DNA from: Planctomycetota bacterium
Lineage (GTDB): Bacteria > Planctomycetota > E44-bin39
Assembly (NCBI GenBank): GCA_004376375.1
Contig: SOJX01000076.1
Span: forward strand, 56,156-120,155
Length of the DNA: 64,000 bases
Direction of reading: 5' to 3'
The notes beneath the pieces were generated by a model that worked only from the letters and a program-made list of their open reading frames with translations, made no database searches and was not told where the DNA came from. The translations under genes were made by a program, and so were the position numbers. Positions 41,283-50,080 of this stretch are shown here, piece by piece (positions within the stretch are counted from its first letter, which is position 1; every line of letters starts with the position of its first letter).

Positions 41283-44060
41283 CTACTGCGTCCGCCTTCC
41301 CGTCCAGTCTATGCCGTATTTCCTCAGCTTGTCGTATAACGACGTCTTCGCAATCCCCATCAGCCTTGCCGCCTGGGCCTTGTTTCCGTCGGCGGCCCGA
41401 AGCGCCCTTTCGATAAGCCGGATTTCGACTTCACGGAGGTTCAGGCCCGTCTCCTCGACGCCGTCCACCGAAAACGTGCTGCTCAACCCGGTAATAATAT
41501 TCTCGGAAAGAAAGCCGGCGTCCATCGTGCCGCCGAGCGCGATTATGCGCTCGATCTCGTTTTCCAGCTCGCGCACGTTGCCCGGCCATTTGTATTTCAT
41601 GAGGACTCTCATGAACGCCTGTTTTTTGTCCGGCGGCACCTCGGCGGCCGCGCCGGCCGCCTTCTTCCAGAAATGGTCCACCATGAGGGGGATGTCCTCC
41701 CTCCGCTCGCGCAGAAGCGGCAGCTTTATATGTATGACGTTCAGCCGGTAGAAAAGGTCTTCCCTGAACTCCCCCGCCTCGACGAGGTACTCGAGCTTCT
41801 TGTTCGATGCGGTTACGATGCGGACGTTTACTTTTATTTCGTGGCGCCCGCCGAGCCGCCTTACCCTGTTCTCCTCGATGACCCGCAGCAGCTTCGCCTG
41901 CATCTGCGCGCTCATGTCGCCGATTTCGTCGAGCATCAGCGTGCCGCCGCTTGAGACCTCGAAGAGCCCTTCACGGGTTTCGACCGCGCCCGTGAAGGCG
42001 CCTTTCTCGTACCCGAAGAGCTCGGCCTCGAGCAGGTTCTCGGGTATTGACGCGCAGTTGATGGGGACGAACAACCCTTCCTTCCTCGGACCGCCGTAGT
42101 GAAGCGCACGCGCCACGAGCTCCTTCCCCGTCCCGCTCTCCCCGTAAATCGTGACCGGGAGGTCGACCTGCGCCGCCTTGTCGATAAGCTCGAAGACGGC
42201 CCTCATCCTCGGGCTGTGGCCGATAATGTTCTGTATCCCGTAGCGCCCTTCGAGCTCTTTCTGCTGTTTCTCGACGATGCCGAAGACGCTTTTGAGCTCG
42301 TTGTCCTGTTGTTTCACTTTTCTCTTCAGCTGGCTGCTTTCCCTGCCCATCTCCTCGATATGCCTTATCTTCTCGATAACCATCGCCGCCTGTTTCATTA
42401 TGGAGAGAAGCAGCCCTCTGATGCTTTCCGAAAAATCCACCGCTGCGAACCGGCTGTCGAGGTACAGCACGCCGACCGTTTTGCCGTCGGCCGCAAGCGG
42501 AAACGCAAAGAACGATTTCACATCCATCGGCTCCACATAGGGGATTTCGCCGGTTTTTTTCCTCACCTCCGCCGAGCCGGAAGCGGTTAACTCCCTTCCC
42601 GTCCCGACGACGCTCCAGGCGACCTGGTTTATCGCCGGATAATCCGGCTCCTTTTTAATCGGGCCGGAAAAGTTTTTCGCATTCGCAAGGCCCAGCTTCG
42701 CCTCCCCCCTGATCCAGATCACGCCGCGCTCCGCGCCGCTTATCTCGAGCGCGATATCGAGAATCTTCTCCAGCGTGCCCGAAAGCTCGGTCTCGGAGAT
42801 TATCGCGTTCGAAACGTCGAGGATCTTGGCAAGGTTTTCCTGGCTGATTTCGATGCTCGTCGACTCGAGCTCCGATATCTTCGGCAGACCTGCCGCAATA
42901 TTTTCCGCCTCGGCGAGCTTCCTCTTGAGAAACGGGTAACGCGGCCGTTTCTTCAGAATATTAATTGCTTTCCATATATGCTCCGCGGCCGTCTGCTCGT
43001 CCTTGTCGACAAGAAGTTTTCCATACTCGAGATAGGCCATCTCCAGGCCATGCGGCGCTTCATCGCGGCTCTGGCTCAGGTACATTTTGATGCTTTTGTC
43101 GAGGTAAAGCATCGCTTCCGGGTCGCCCGCATCGGCAAGCGCCGCGCCGTACACCCGGCACCCGGCAGGAAGGATGCCCTGAAAGTTTTTTTCCTCCGCG
43201 ATCTCGTACGCGGTCCGGGCGTGACCGAGAGCCTCGTATTTCCTTCCCGTTTCCCTGTAAATCCTCGCAAGGACGAGCAGGCGGTTGCTCACGCCCCTTT
43301 CGTCTTTCATCTCCCTCGCGATATCGAGCGATTTTTCCACATGCTCGAGCGCCTCGTCGTACCTCTCCATCATGATGAAATGGGACGCGATATTCGAATG
43401 GGATATCGCAATAAAAACCTTGTTGTCGGCTTTCTTTGCAAGCGCAAGGCTTTCGATAAGATGTTTCTCGCCCTCGGCAAACCTGCCCAGCAGATTGTAC
43501 GTAAGCGCAAGGTTGCTTATCGCGACTGCGTATCCTTCCTCATAGTTCTTTTTCTCGCACGCCTCCCTCAGTTCCAGAAAATATTCGAGCGCCAGATAAA
43601 ATTTATGCTGATGCCTGTAAACGTCGCCCATCAGGTTCAGAATCTCGATAGGTGCGCCGCCGGTACTGTCGCTCGTAAGCCCGAGCGCCTGTTTGGCGTA
43701 AGCCTCCGCGGCCGCGAAATCGAACCTGCTCATGCAGACCGATGCCAGCATGTCCAGCGCGTAAACCTGGAGCAACGTGGGCAGACCTTTTTCCCTGCTT
43801 ACAGTCTCGGCCTCTTTCCACGCGGAATCGTAATCGTATCCGGACTGGTGAATCAGCGCAGCCGTCATCCGCAGTTTGGCAACAGAAACCGGGTCTTCCA
43901 GTTCTTTTATTTCCTGCTGGATTGTTTCGAGCAGGCTGTCCAGCGCATCCGCCCGCCTCGCATCCCCGACAAGTGTGCTTGTGGACTCGAAGACATTCTC
44001 CCCCGGCTCCTCGAGCGCCTTCTTTATTTGCTCTTTTGGGTTATATTTTTCCTTGGCCAT
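41283..44060 (-). CDS. TPR-GAF-sigma54 activator-Fis regulator
   Basis: This 925-residue protein has TPR-like helical repeats (about 50-390), a GAF domain (about 405-560) and a coiled segment. The sigma54-interaction AAA+ domain carries Walker A GESGTGKE at about 640, GAFTGA at about 687 and GTLMLDEIG as Walker B. The C-terminal Fis-type helix-turn-helix reads AARLMGIAKTSLYDKLRKYG. It lacks the N-terminal kinase and first ATPase of the regulator at 31345 but otherwise shares its order of domains. It should activate sigma54 promoters, and the module promoter at 48404 is a nearby candidate. Its upstream region carries GTGATAA heptamers. Confidence 0.93.
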   Translation of the reverse strand: MAKEKYNPKEQIKKALEEPGENVFESTSTLVGDARRADALDSLLETIQQEIKELEDPVSVAKLRMTAALIHQSGYDYDSAWKEAETVSREKGLPTLLQVYALDMLASVCMSRFDFAAAEAYAKQALGLTSDSTGGAPIEILNLMGDVYRHQHKFYLALEYFLELREACEKKNYEEGYAVAISNLALTYNLLGRFAEGEKHLIESLALAKKADNKVFIAISHSNIASHFIMMERYDEALEHVEKSLDIAREMKDERGVSNRLLVLARIYRETGRKYEALGHARTAYEIAEEKNFQGILPAGCRVYGAALADAGDPEAMLYLDKSIKMYLSQSRDEAPHGLEMAYLEYGKLLVDKDEQTAAEHIWKAINILKKRPRYPFLKRKLAEAENIAAGLPKISELESTSIEISQENLAKILDVSNAIISETELSGTLEKILDIALEISGAERGVIWIRGEAKLGLANAKNFSGPIKKEPDYPAINQVAWSVVGTGRELTASGSAEVRKKTGEIPYVEPMDVKSFFAFPLAADGKTVGVLYLDSRFAAVDFSESIRGLLLSIMKQAAMVIEKIRHIEEMGRESSQLKRKVKQQDNELKSVFGIVEKQQKELEGRYGIQNIIGHSPRMRAVFELIDKAAQVDLPVTIYGESGTGKELVARALHYGGPRKEGLFVPINCASIPENLLEAELFGYEKGAFTGAVETREGLFEVSSGGTLMLDEIGDMSAQMQAKLLRVIEENRVRRLGGRHEIKVNVRIVTASNKKLEYLVEAGEFREDLFYRLNVIHIKLPLLRERREDIPLMVDHFWKKAAGAAAEVPPDKKQAFMRVLMKYKWPGNVRELENEIERIIALGGTMDAGFLSENIITGLSSTFSVDGVEETGLNLREVEIRLIERALRAADGNKAQAARLMGIAKTSLYDKLRKYGIDWTGRRTQ

Positions 44061-44099
44061 CTCTTTTACCGTTGTCAGTGCGATCAGCGACCTGAGCGA

Positions 44100-44238
44100 A
44101 AAGTGATAAGTGATAAGAGATAGGTGATAAGGAATTTTCGATTTCCGATTGGCGATTTACGATTTTTTCCCCTTGTCTCCTTGTCCCCTTGTCTCCTTGT
44201 CCCCTTGTCTCCTTGTCCCCTTGTCTCCTTGTCCCTTA
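44100..44238. repeat. GTGATAA, CGATTTC and CCTTGTCY tandem arrays
   Basis: GTGATAA-type heptamers (44103-44132), CGATTTN units (44138-44165) and CCTTGTCC/CCTTGTCT octamers (44168-44235) follow each other between the sigma54 regulator and the GIY-YIG gene. Confidence 0.8.
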
Positions 44239-44244
44239 TTTGTC

Positions 44245-44264
44245 ATTCCCGCGCAGGCGGGAAT
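44245..44264. repeat. ATTCCC-N8-GGGAAT palindrome, downstream side of the GIY-YIG gene
   Basis: ATTCCCGCGCAGGCGGGAAT is a 20-base palindrome matching the dRS3-type pattern first described in Neisseria and present in many bacteria. It ends 10 bases before the stop codon side of the GIY-YIG gene. Confidence 0.85.
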
Positions 44265-44274
44265 CCAGATTTCT

Positions 44275-44568
44275 TTACATCAGTTCTTCCGTCAGGTCCC
44301 GCCATTCCGGATTCACCTTTTCAATCCTCTTGATCTTCCAGGCCCGGTTCCATTTCTTTATCTGTTTCTCCCTGGTAATCGCGGTCACCATATCATCATG
44401 AAATTCATACCAGACAAGAAGGTGGACATTGTATTTTTTCGCAAAACCCTTGACTACGCCATCCTTATGTTCCTGCATCCGTTGCGGCAGATTGCTCGTA
44501 ACTCCCGCGTAAAGCGTGCCGTTCCGCTTACTGGCAAGGATATAGACTGCTGGTTGTTTATTTTGCAT
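44275..44568 (-). CDS. GIY-YIG nuclease-domain protein
   Basis: This 97-residue protein has the GIY-YIG fold signature AVYILASKRNGTLYAGVT followed by R30 of NLPQRMQEHK and a glutamate in the helix REKQIKKWNR. This is the short stand-alone form (YhbQ/DUF123-like), a metal-dependent nuclease fold. It is bracketed by ATTCCC-N8-GGGAAT palindromes: one just past its stop and four tandem copies starting 13 bases upstream of its start. The possible ribosome binding site AGGA comes from the repeat itself. This suggests that the gene and the palindromes form one element, as RAYT and REP do. Confidence 0.88.
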   Translation of the reverse strand: MQNKQPAVYILASKRNGTLYAGVTSNLPQRMQEHKDGVVKGFAKKYNVHLLVWYEFHDDMVTAITREKQIKKWNRAWKIKRIEKVNPEWRDLTEELM

Positions 44569-44580
44569 AATATTTTAAAT

Positions 44581-44712
44581 CCTGGATTCCCGCCTACGCG
44601 GGAATGACGGAATCCTGGATTCCCGCCTACGCGGGAATGACGGAATCCTGGATTCCCGCCTCCGCGGGAATGACGGAATCCTGGATTCCCGCCTACGCGG
44701 GAATGACGGAAT
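44581..44712. repeat. Four tandem 33-bp units with ATTCCC-N8-GGGAAT palindromes
   Basis: Units begin at 44581, 44614, 44647 and 44680 and are identical except for one base in the third. Each contains ATTCCCGCCTACGCGGGAAT (CTC in unit 3). There is no spacer between units, so this is not CRISPR. Confidence 0.92.
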
Positions 44713-44734
44713 CACTTCTTTTCTTCTTCCCCGG

Positions 44735-44985
44735 TACTCGGTACTCGGTACTCGGTACTCGGTACTTCTTTTCCCTTGTTTCCTTATTTCCTTGTTTCCT
44801 TATTTCCTTGTTCCCTTGTCCTCTTTTCTTCTTCCCCGGTACTCGGTACTTGGTACTCGGCACTTCTTTCCCTTATTCCCTTATTTCCTTGTTCCCTTGT
44901 CCTCTTTTCTTCTTCCCCGGTACTCGGTACTTGGTACTTGGTACTTCTTTCCCCTTATTCCCTTGTTCCCTTATTTCCTTTTTCC
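44735..44985. repeat. TACTCGG heptamers and TTCCTTGT/CCCTTATT octamers
   Basis: Three blocks of TACTCGG/TACTTGG units (44732-44767, 44838-44862, 44917-44948) alternate with TTTCCTTA/TTCCCTTG octamers. The last octamers encode the C-terminus of the TPR protein on the minus strand. Confidence 0.8.
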
Positions 44986-47900
44986 TTCAAAAGCATCTCC
45001 GCGCTTTGATATTCCACGAAATGCTTGCACCCGGTGCCGATGCACTTCTTAAGCAGCTCGACCGCTTCCGCCTTTTCACCCCTTGCGAGCCTGGAGCGCG
45101 CAATATAATAATAAGCTTCGCAATTCTGCTCCGAAGTCCTCTGTTTATCTTCCGTCTCCGCCTGCTTCAGCAATGATTCCTCGTCCAGGGTCCCGGCGAA
45201 AAACCGGAGCAGTTTTCCCGGCCAGTCGTCCTGCTTTCTTTTTTCAAGAAAAGCAACAGCCTCCTTCTTCATCTCCCCGGACTCGCCAAGCTTTATCCGG
45301 CAGACGCAGAGATTGAGAAGAGCATACACCGCCTGGTCCTGCGTCCCGTATGCCTTCACCAGCGTAGTATAAATTTTCTTCGCATCTCCATACTTCTCGG
45401 TATCGAAAAGGAATCTGGCTTTCGTGTTGTACGCATCGGCGGTTTTCGGCTGAAGTTTTATGGCGGCGTCCAGGTCCGATACCGCGCCTTCACCGTCGCC
45501 GTTTCTGAATCTGGCGGTCGCACGCCTGATATAGGCGGCATAGAACGAAGGGTTGAACTTGATGGCGTTATCATAGTCTTTTATCGCTTCCGCGTTCCTG
45601 CCGAGGCTCAGCTTGCAGGAGCCGCGCCTTTCCCACAGCGGCGCGGAATCCGGCATCTCTTTCAGGCCTTCGTCGAGGACCTCTATCGCTTTTTCGAATT
45701 TGCCGGACTGCGAATAAAGAAACGCGAGGTTGCGGTATCCCAGCATATATTTCGGATCTATCTCGATCGCTTTCCTGTAATCCTTGACGGCCATATCCGG
45801 TTCGCCGAGGCAGCGGTAGGAATAACCGCGGTTGTCATAAGCGTATTTATTCCTCGGGTCGAGTTCGATAACTTTGCTGAAGTCGGCGATGGCGCCGCGG
45901 TAATCCTTTATTCCGTTCTTTCCCCTGCCGCGTTCGCTGTAGGCTTCCTTGAATGCCGGATCCAGTTCGATTGCCTTTGTGCAGTCTGCAATTGCGTTTT
46001 TGTACTTGCCGATTCGTCTGTATGTTTCTCCTCTGCATATCCAGTATCCTTTTACCCGGGCATTTACTTTAATTGCCTTGGTGTAATTCTCGATAGCTTT
46101 CCCGTACTGTTTTCTGTTCAGGCATCCCGAGCCCTTCATGTAGTAGGCGTTCGCCGAAACGATTGCGGAGTTTTCGTTAAAGCCCCAGTATGAAGATCTC
46201 AAATATTCTCGTATGTCGATCATCGAGCCTGGTGTCTTTCTGTCCTGGAGAACTTCCAGAATGCGCTTTGATACCTCCGATGCAATCGTGCTCCACTTCC
46301 CGGTTTTGACCGCTTTCTTCAGACACTTTTCGGCTTTTTCGAAATCGCCTTTATAATAAGCCGTAAGACCAATCCCGCATTCGGTCAGGTACTCGTTGTA
46401 GATATCAATCGGCAGGCTTATCTTTTTGAATACCGAAAATTCTTTTTCGGTGATTTTCCCCTTGAGGAACGGTGTAAGCTTTTTCAGCTGCTCGATATCC
46501 CCGCTGTATCTGTCGCTGCCATGTTTCCTGAATTGATCGATGTAGAAACTGTTTCGAAGCGCATAGGCGCCTATCCCGTATACGAGGTTCCTGTAGCCCG
46601 GGTTCACATGCTCCGCAAGCGCTTCCAGCTCTTCCATGCCTTTCTCGAAGTTGCCGATAAAAAGTTTGTACATCCCGCTGTCGGAATAGAACTCATGAAG
46701 GTTCCTGTAGTCCTGGATGCCCGGCTCTTTTCCGTCCAGATAAAATTCGATCAGCTTCGAATTGTAGTATTCATAAACCTCGCGATGCCCCCATTGCACT
46801 TCCTGGTTGAAATAATTGGCAAGCATGTTCGTCCAGCCCGGTTTCGATGTCTTTGTATCGCCGAGGACTTCCTTTTTCGCGCGCTCCGCGTCCCCGTATT
46901 TGCGCGTCAGGATCTGAGCCAGCAGGATTGCAGGGTCCGAGGAAACGCCGTACCTGTCTTTCGTCCTGCGGGCCAGATCCTCGGCTTCTTCCCACCGGTA
47001 AGCACAGCACAACGCCCAGATCTTGTAATAGCTGCAACCCGGGCAGGGCCCGTCATTTCCCAGGTTCCGGTCGAGCAGTTTTATCGCTTCATACGTCTTA
47101 TCGCCGAGTATGAGAACGCGCGCAGCCATCTTGATCAGATCATGGTGGTCTGGAAACTTTTTCGCCGCATCCCTTGCGATAGGAATCCCGTAGTACGGCA
47201 GCCTGTAATCAAGCGCAATATGCAGCATGTTAATATAAGGGCCCGAGATTTTCGGTGGATATTCCGTCGCCTTCTTCGCGCACAGGTAACCGTTTACGTA
47301 GTCCTTCTTGAAAATATATGCCCAGCCCCTGCAGTGCCAGCCCGAGGCCGAATGTGGGTTGATTTTCAGTATCTCGTCGGTCATGGCGATTACTTCATCA
47401 GCCTTCGTAGCGTCCTTTACCAGCTTATAGGCTTCTTTCAGCTTATCGGTAACGAACAGGTGAAGAAATATCCGCGCGGCGAGTTGTTCCTGACCCTTTT
47501 TCGAGTCGGCATATTTTCGCAATGTTATCACAGCGGAGCGGCCAATCTTCCTGATGCCGTCGATAAGGGGCCGTATCCTCTCCGGGACCTCTTTGGTAAA
47601 GTAATCGCCTTCTTCAGCCGTCCACGAAACATTGTCGAGCTCCGACAGCTTCTTCCAGAAATAAAAAACCCTGTGCTCGCCGGGCGCAATCTCGATCCTG
47701 TTCTCGAGGTCCAGTACGCCGAGCAGGGAAAAAACATATGCGGGCTCGCACCTCCGAATCTTCCTGGCAAGCGTCTCCGCCCCGCTCTCATAGCTGAATA
47801 TCTTGCGGACCGTCTCAATCTTTTCCTTCTCAGGCTGGGAAAAAACGCGCCATGAATAATATCTCACGACAATGGGTTCGTGGTACGTCAGTCCGAGAAA

Positions 47901-47996
47901 AACGGCGATCAGAATCAGAATAACGACTGCAGAAAAACCGAAAAGCTTCCAGCTCCCGCGTTTCTCGTTTCGACTGTCAGAATCTTCAGGACTCAT
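44955..47996 (-). CDS. Membrane-anchored TPR-repeat protein
   Basis: This 1013-residue protein has one N-terminal hydrophobic segment (about 17-39). A helical middle region of unclear fold follows. At least eight classical TPR units lie in the C-terminal half (about 620-900), with patterns such as AYDNRGYSYRCLGEPDMAVKDYRKAIEIDP. It probably faces the periplasm as a scaffold. The last residues (KGNKGTRE) come from the GGAATAAG/GGAACAAG octamer repeat, the same 26 bases that end the ankyrin gene at 37091. No partner gene is adjacent. Confidence 0.85.
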   Translation of the reverse strand: MSPEDSDSRNEKRGSWKLFGFSAVVILILIAVFLGLTYHEPIVVRYYSWRVFSQPEKEKIETVRKIFSYESGAETLARKIRRCEPAYVFSLLGVLDLENRIEIAPGEHRVFYFWKKLSELDNVSWTAEEGDYFTKEVPERIRPLIDGIRKIGRSAVITLRKYADSKKGQEQLAARIFLHLFVTDKLKEAYKLVKDATKADEVIAMTDEILKINPHSASGWHCRGWAYIFKKDYVNGYLCAKKATEYPPKISGPYINMLHIALDYRLPYYGIPIARDAAKKFPDHHDLIKMAARVLILGDKTYEAIKLLDRNLGNDGPCPGCSYYKIWALCCAYRWEEAEDLARRTKDRYGVSSDPAILLAQILTRKYGDAERAKKEVLGDTKTSKPGWTNMLANYFNQEVQWGHREVYEYYNSKLIEFYLDGKEPGIQDYRNLHEFYSDSGMYKLFIGNFEKGMEELEALAEHVNPGYRNLVYGIGAYALRNSFYIDQFRKHGSDRYSGDIEQLKKLTPFLKGKITEKEFSVFKKISLPIDIYNEYLTECGIGLTAYYKGDFEKAEKCLKKAVKTGKWSTIASEVSKRILEVLQDRKTPGSMIDIREYLRSSYWGFNENSAIVSANAYYMKGSGCLNRKQYGKAIENYTKAIKVNARVKGYWICRGETYRRIGKYKNAIADCTKAIELDPAFKEAYSERGRGKNGIKDYRGAIADFSKVIELDPRNKYAYDNRGYSYRCLGEPDMAVKDYRKAIEIDPKYMLGYRNLAFLYSQSGKFEKAIEVLDEGLKEMPDSAPLWERRGSCKLSLGRNAEAIKDYDNAIKFNPSFYAAYIRRATARFRNGDGEGAVSDLDAAIKLQPKTADAYNTKARFLFDTEKYGDAKKIYTTLVKAYGTQDQAVYALLNLCVCRIKLGESGEMKKEAVAFLEKRKQDDWPGKLLRFFAGTLDEESLLKQAETEDKQRTSEQNCEAYYYIARSRLARGEKAEAVELLKKCIGTGCKHFVEYQSAEMLLKEKGNKGTRE

Positions 47997-48019
47997 GAAA
48001 ATCTCCTGTAGAATTATCT

Positions 48020-48225
48020 CCTAATTTCTTTGTTTCCTTGTTCCCTTTTTTCCTTGTTTCCCTATTCCCTTATTTCCTTGTTTCCTTATTTCCTTATTTC
48101 CTTATTTCCTTCCCGGTACTCGAAACTCGGAACTCGACACTCGGTACTTGGTTCTTGGTACTTGGTTCTTGGTTCTTGGTTCTTGGTACTTGGTACTCGG
48201 TACTCGGTACTTGGTACTCCATATT
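48020..48225. repeat. TTTCCTTA octamers and TACTTGG heptamers
   Basis: CCTTGTTT/CCTTATTT octamers (48025-48110) are followed by TCGGTAC/TTGGTAC heptamers (48113-48220) upstream of the TPR gene and the second lipoprotein module. Confidence 0.8.
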
Positions 48226-48403
48226 CTTCTCGGTAGCATATCACATACAGGCTTCGCCTGTCAATATCAATAGTACGTATTTCGACGATAAATCGCCTGC
48301 CGTACTTTCATTTACATATAACGAAAAACCACCCTCTTTTGCCTTGTATATAATCCCCTTCATCACTTGAAGTTATACCTTCACCCTTTTTATTTCACCC
48401 CAA

Positions 48404-48419
48404 TGGCACGGATATTGAT
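48404..48419 (+). promoter_or_regulatory. Sigma54-like promoter, module copy 2
   Basis: TGGCACGGATATTGAT has the -24 TGGCAC block and TTGA at -12, spaced as in sigma54 promoters, 49 bases before the ATG at 48468. It matches the copy at 28152-28167 at 14 of 16 bases, although the surrounding sequences differ. Confidence 0.62.
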
Positions 48420-48467
48420 ACATATTCTTCCAGATTTGCCACAAAACTGAAATCCAAGGAGAAAAAA

Positions 48468-49142
48468 ATGAAAAAAACAGCCCTTTTACTTGTCCTTTTA
48501 ACATGTTTCGGGCTAATTCTGGCATCTCCCGGATGTGGAAGCAGCAGCAAATCAAGCCGCAGTTCCGCACCAAACTACGGCGGCGGCGGTGGTGGCAACG
48601 GTGGCGGAACCGGCACTGGCACAGGTACAGGCACCGGCGGAGGTGGCGGAGGCGGCGGAGGCGGCGGTACGCCGACCCTCGGCTTCAATTCAGCTTACGC
48701 TTCCGTACAGGACATGCATCAGACTTTCAACGGATGGCGCCAGTCTTACATGAGCCACGACAGGTACAAAGGATGGCCGTGGCAGGGATCGTATCACACT
48801 ACAGTAACATGGCCGAGCTCTTTCAAGTGGGACGACGGTCTTGCCGCGGAAGCGCAGGCCGAGGCCGAGAGGCTTCTTGCCGGCGGCGAGTGCAAAGGAG
48901 AAGGTATCAGCGGCATGGCCATCGACGGCCAGAACACATCGAAGTACATGATTGCTGCGGTGGAGCCCGATGCCAAGGGCAGTAAAGAAGCCGTCTCGAG
49001 TTCGAAGGACCACGGAAGCGCGCGCATGGCGATACACTACTTCGATCCCGGCGGAGACGGCCCGGTCCTCACAAGGACGGGTATCGGCGCGGCAGCTATC
49101 GACAACGGCAACACGTGGTGGGTCTATATCTACGGTGAGTAA
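48468..49142 (+). CDS. CAP/SCP-domain-like lipoprotein (module copy 2)
   Basis: This 224-residue protein has a signal peptide and lipobox ASPGC, then a Ser/Asn/Gly/Thr linker with a GTGTGT run (about residues 35-67). The domain has FNGWRQSYMSHDRYKGWPWQG and WPSSFKWDDGLAAEAQAEAERLL, and ends in YIYGE. It is a clear relative of the protein at 26230-26877. Start ATG 48468 has AAGGAGA upstream. It is the first gene here, whereas its relative is third in copy 1, so gene order has been permuted. Function is unknown; CAP proteins are extracellular and can bind lipids or ligands. Confidence 0.82.
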   Translation: MKKTALLLVLLTCFGLILASPGCGSSSKSSRSSAPNYGGGGGGNGGGTGTGTGTGTGGGGGGGGGGGTPTLGFNSAYASVQDMHQTFNGWRQSYMSHDRYKGWPWQGSYHTTVTWPSSFKWDDGLAAEAQAEAERLLAGGECKGEGISGMAIDGQNTSKYMIAAVEPDAKGSKEAVSSSKDHGSARMAIHYFDPGGDGPVLTRTGIGAAAIDNGNTWWVYIYGE

Positions 49143-49211
49143 TAAAACATTTCCGGCTTTGGGTTGACAACAGCCAAGAGTTGAAACTGACAATCAAGGA
49201 GAAAGATAGCC

Positions 49212-50051
49212 ATGTCCAAAAGGAAAATCATTGCCCTCGCAATCCTGATGATTCTCGGCCTGGTGTTTCTGACCGAAGGATGCGGCAGCAGCCATAAATC
49301 AGGTCGTAGCTCCTCATCCGGTGGTGGCGGCGGAAGCACTGGCGGCGGAGGTGGAGGTACAGGCGGTGGCGGCACCGGAGGCGGCGGTACTGGAAATGTA
49401 AGCCTGCCGTTCGGCGGATCGTCAAATGGAACAGGTGGAAAATCAGGTACCCAATCACTGACTACGTCAAGCGGCGTCAGCTATAACCTGATCGTACCGG
49501 GTTCATACAGCGAAAACTCTCCGAATGAATTCCTCATCGTATACAGCGGCACCGAAGGTGCAGCTCAGATGACACAGAACCTTGGGAATTTCGCGCCGAA
49601 AAGTTTTATTATTGCATGCCTTGACGGCCCGACTTACAGGGGCAACGGCAAGGCCGGCTCGGACGTCCTTGATGAAGTCCGCGCGGCTTACAACATCGAC
49701 AACGACCGCACGTATCTTATGGGAGAATCGGCAGGCACGGGCGGTGCTGCAAGCCTTGGTTTCAACCTGCGGCAGGACTGCTTCGCCGCCTACTGGGCGA
49801 ACGATATAACCTCCGAGATATCTTCCTACAGCCCGGCGAAAACAGCTTCAGAATTGGGATTTGAGCCATGGGGCAACGTCGGCCCGGGAGGAAAGGTATC
49901 TATCGCAGAACAGATCGTGCAACTGATGAGGGATGCCGGATACCGCCTGCCCGACGATGCACCGTACAGCGGCGCGGGCTCCGGTACACATGGCGACCCG
50001 AATCAGTTTCGCGCAGCGCTCTCGTTTTTCCCGGGAAAAACACGGCAATAA
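49212..50051 (+). CDS. Alpha/beta-hydrolase (esterase-like) lipoprotein, module copy 2
   Basis: This 279-residue protein has a signal peptide with lipobox LTEGC, a Gly/Ser linker (about 33-61) and the same hydrolase domain as the gene at 27243, including nucleophile elbow GESAG and the C-terminal FFPGKTRQ. Both copies end in GKTRQ. The lipobox Cys is followed by GSSHKS in both proteins. AAGGAGA lies upstream of the ATG. It is second in the module and is followed after 29 bases by the STAS gene. The substrate is unknown. Confidence 0.85.
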   Translation: MSKRKIIALAILMILGLVFLTEGCGSSHKSGRSSSSGGGGGSTGGGGGGTGGGGTGGGGTGNVSLPFGGSSNGTGGKSGTQSLTTSSGVSYNLIVPGSYSENSPNEFLIVYSGTEGAAQMTQNLGNFAPKSFIIACLDGPTYRGNGKAGSDVLDEVRAAYNIDNDRTYLMGESAGTGGAASLGFNLRQDCFAAYWANDITSEISSYSPAKTASELGFEPWGNVGPGGKVSIAEQIVQLMRDAGYRLPDDAPYSGAGSGTHGDPNQFRAALSFFPGKTRQ

Positions 50052-50080
50052 AAAATAGAAACCGTACCAGGAGGTAATAG

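Noticed and set aside
44581..44712. CRISPR array
   Set aside because: Four 33-bp units repeat head to tail with no spacers, and each unit is a palindrome of the ATTCCC-N8-GGGAAT type. No cas genes are present.
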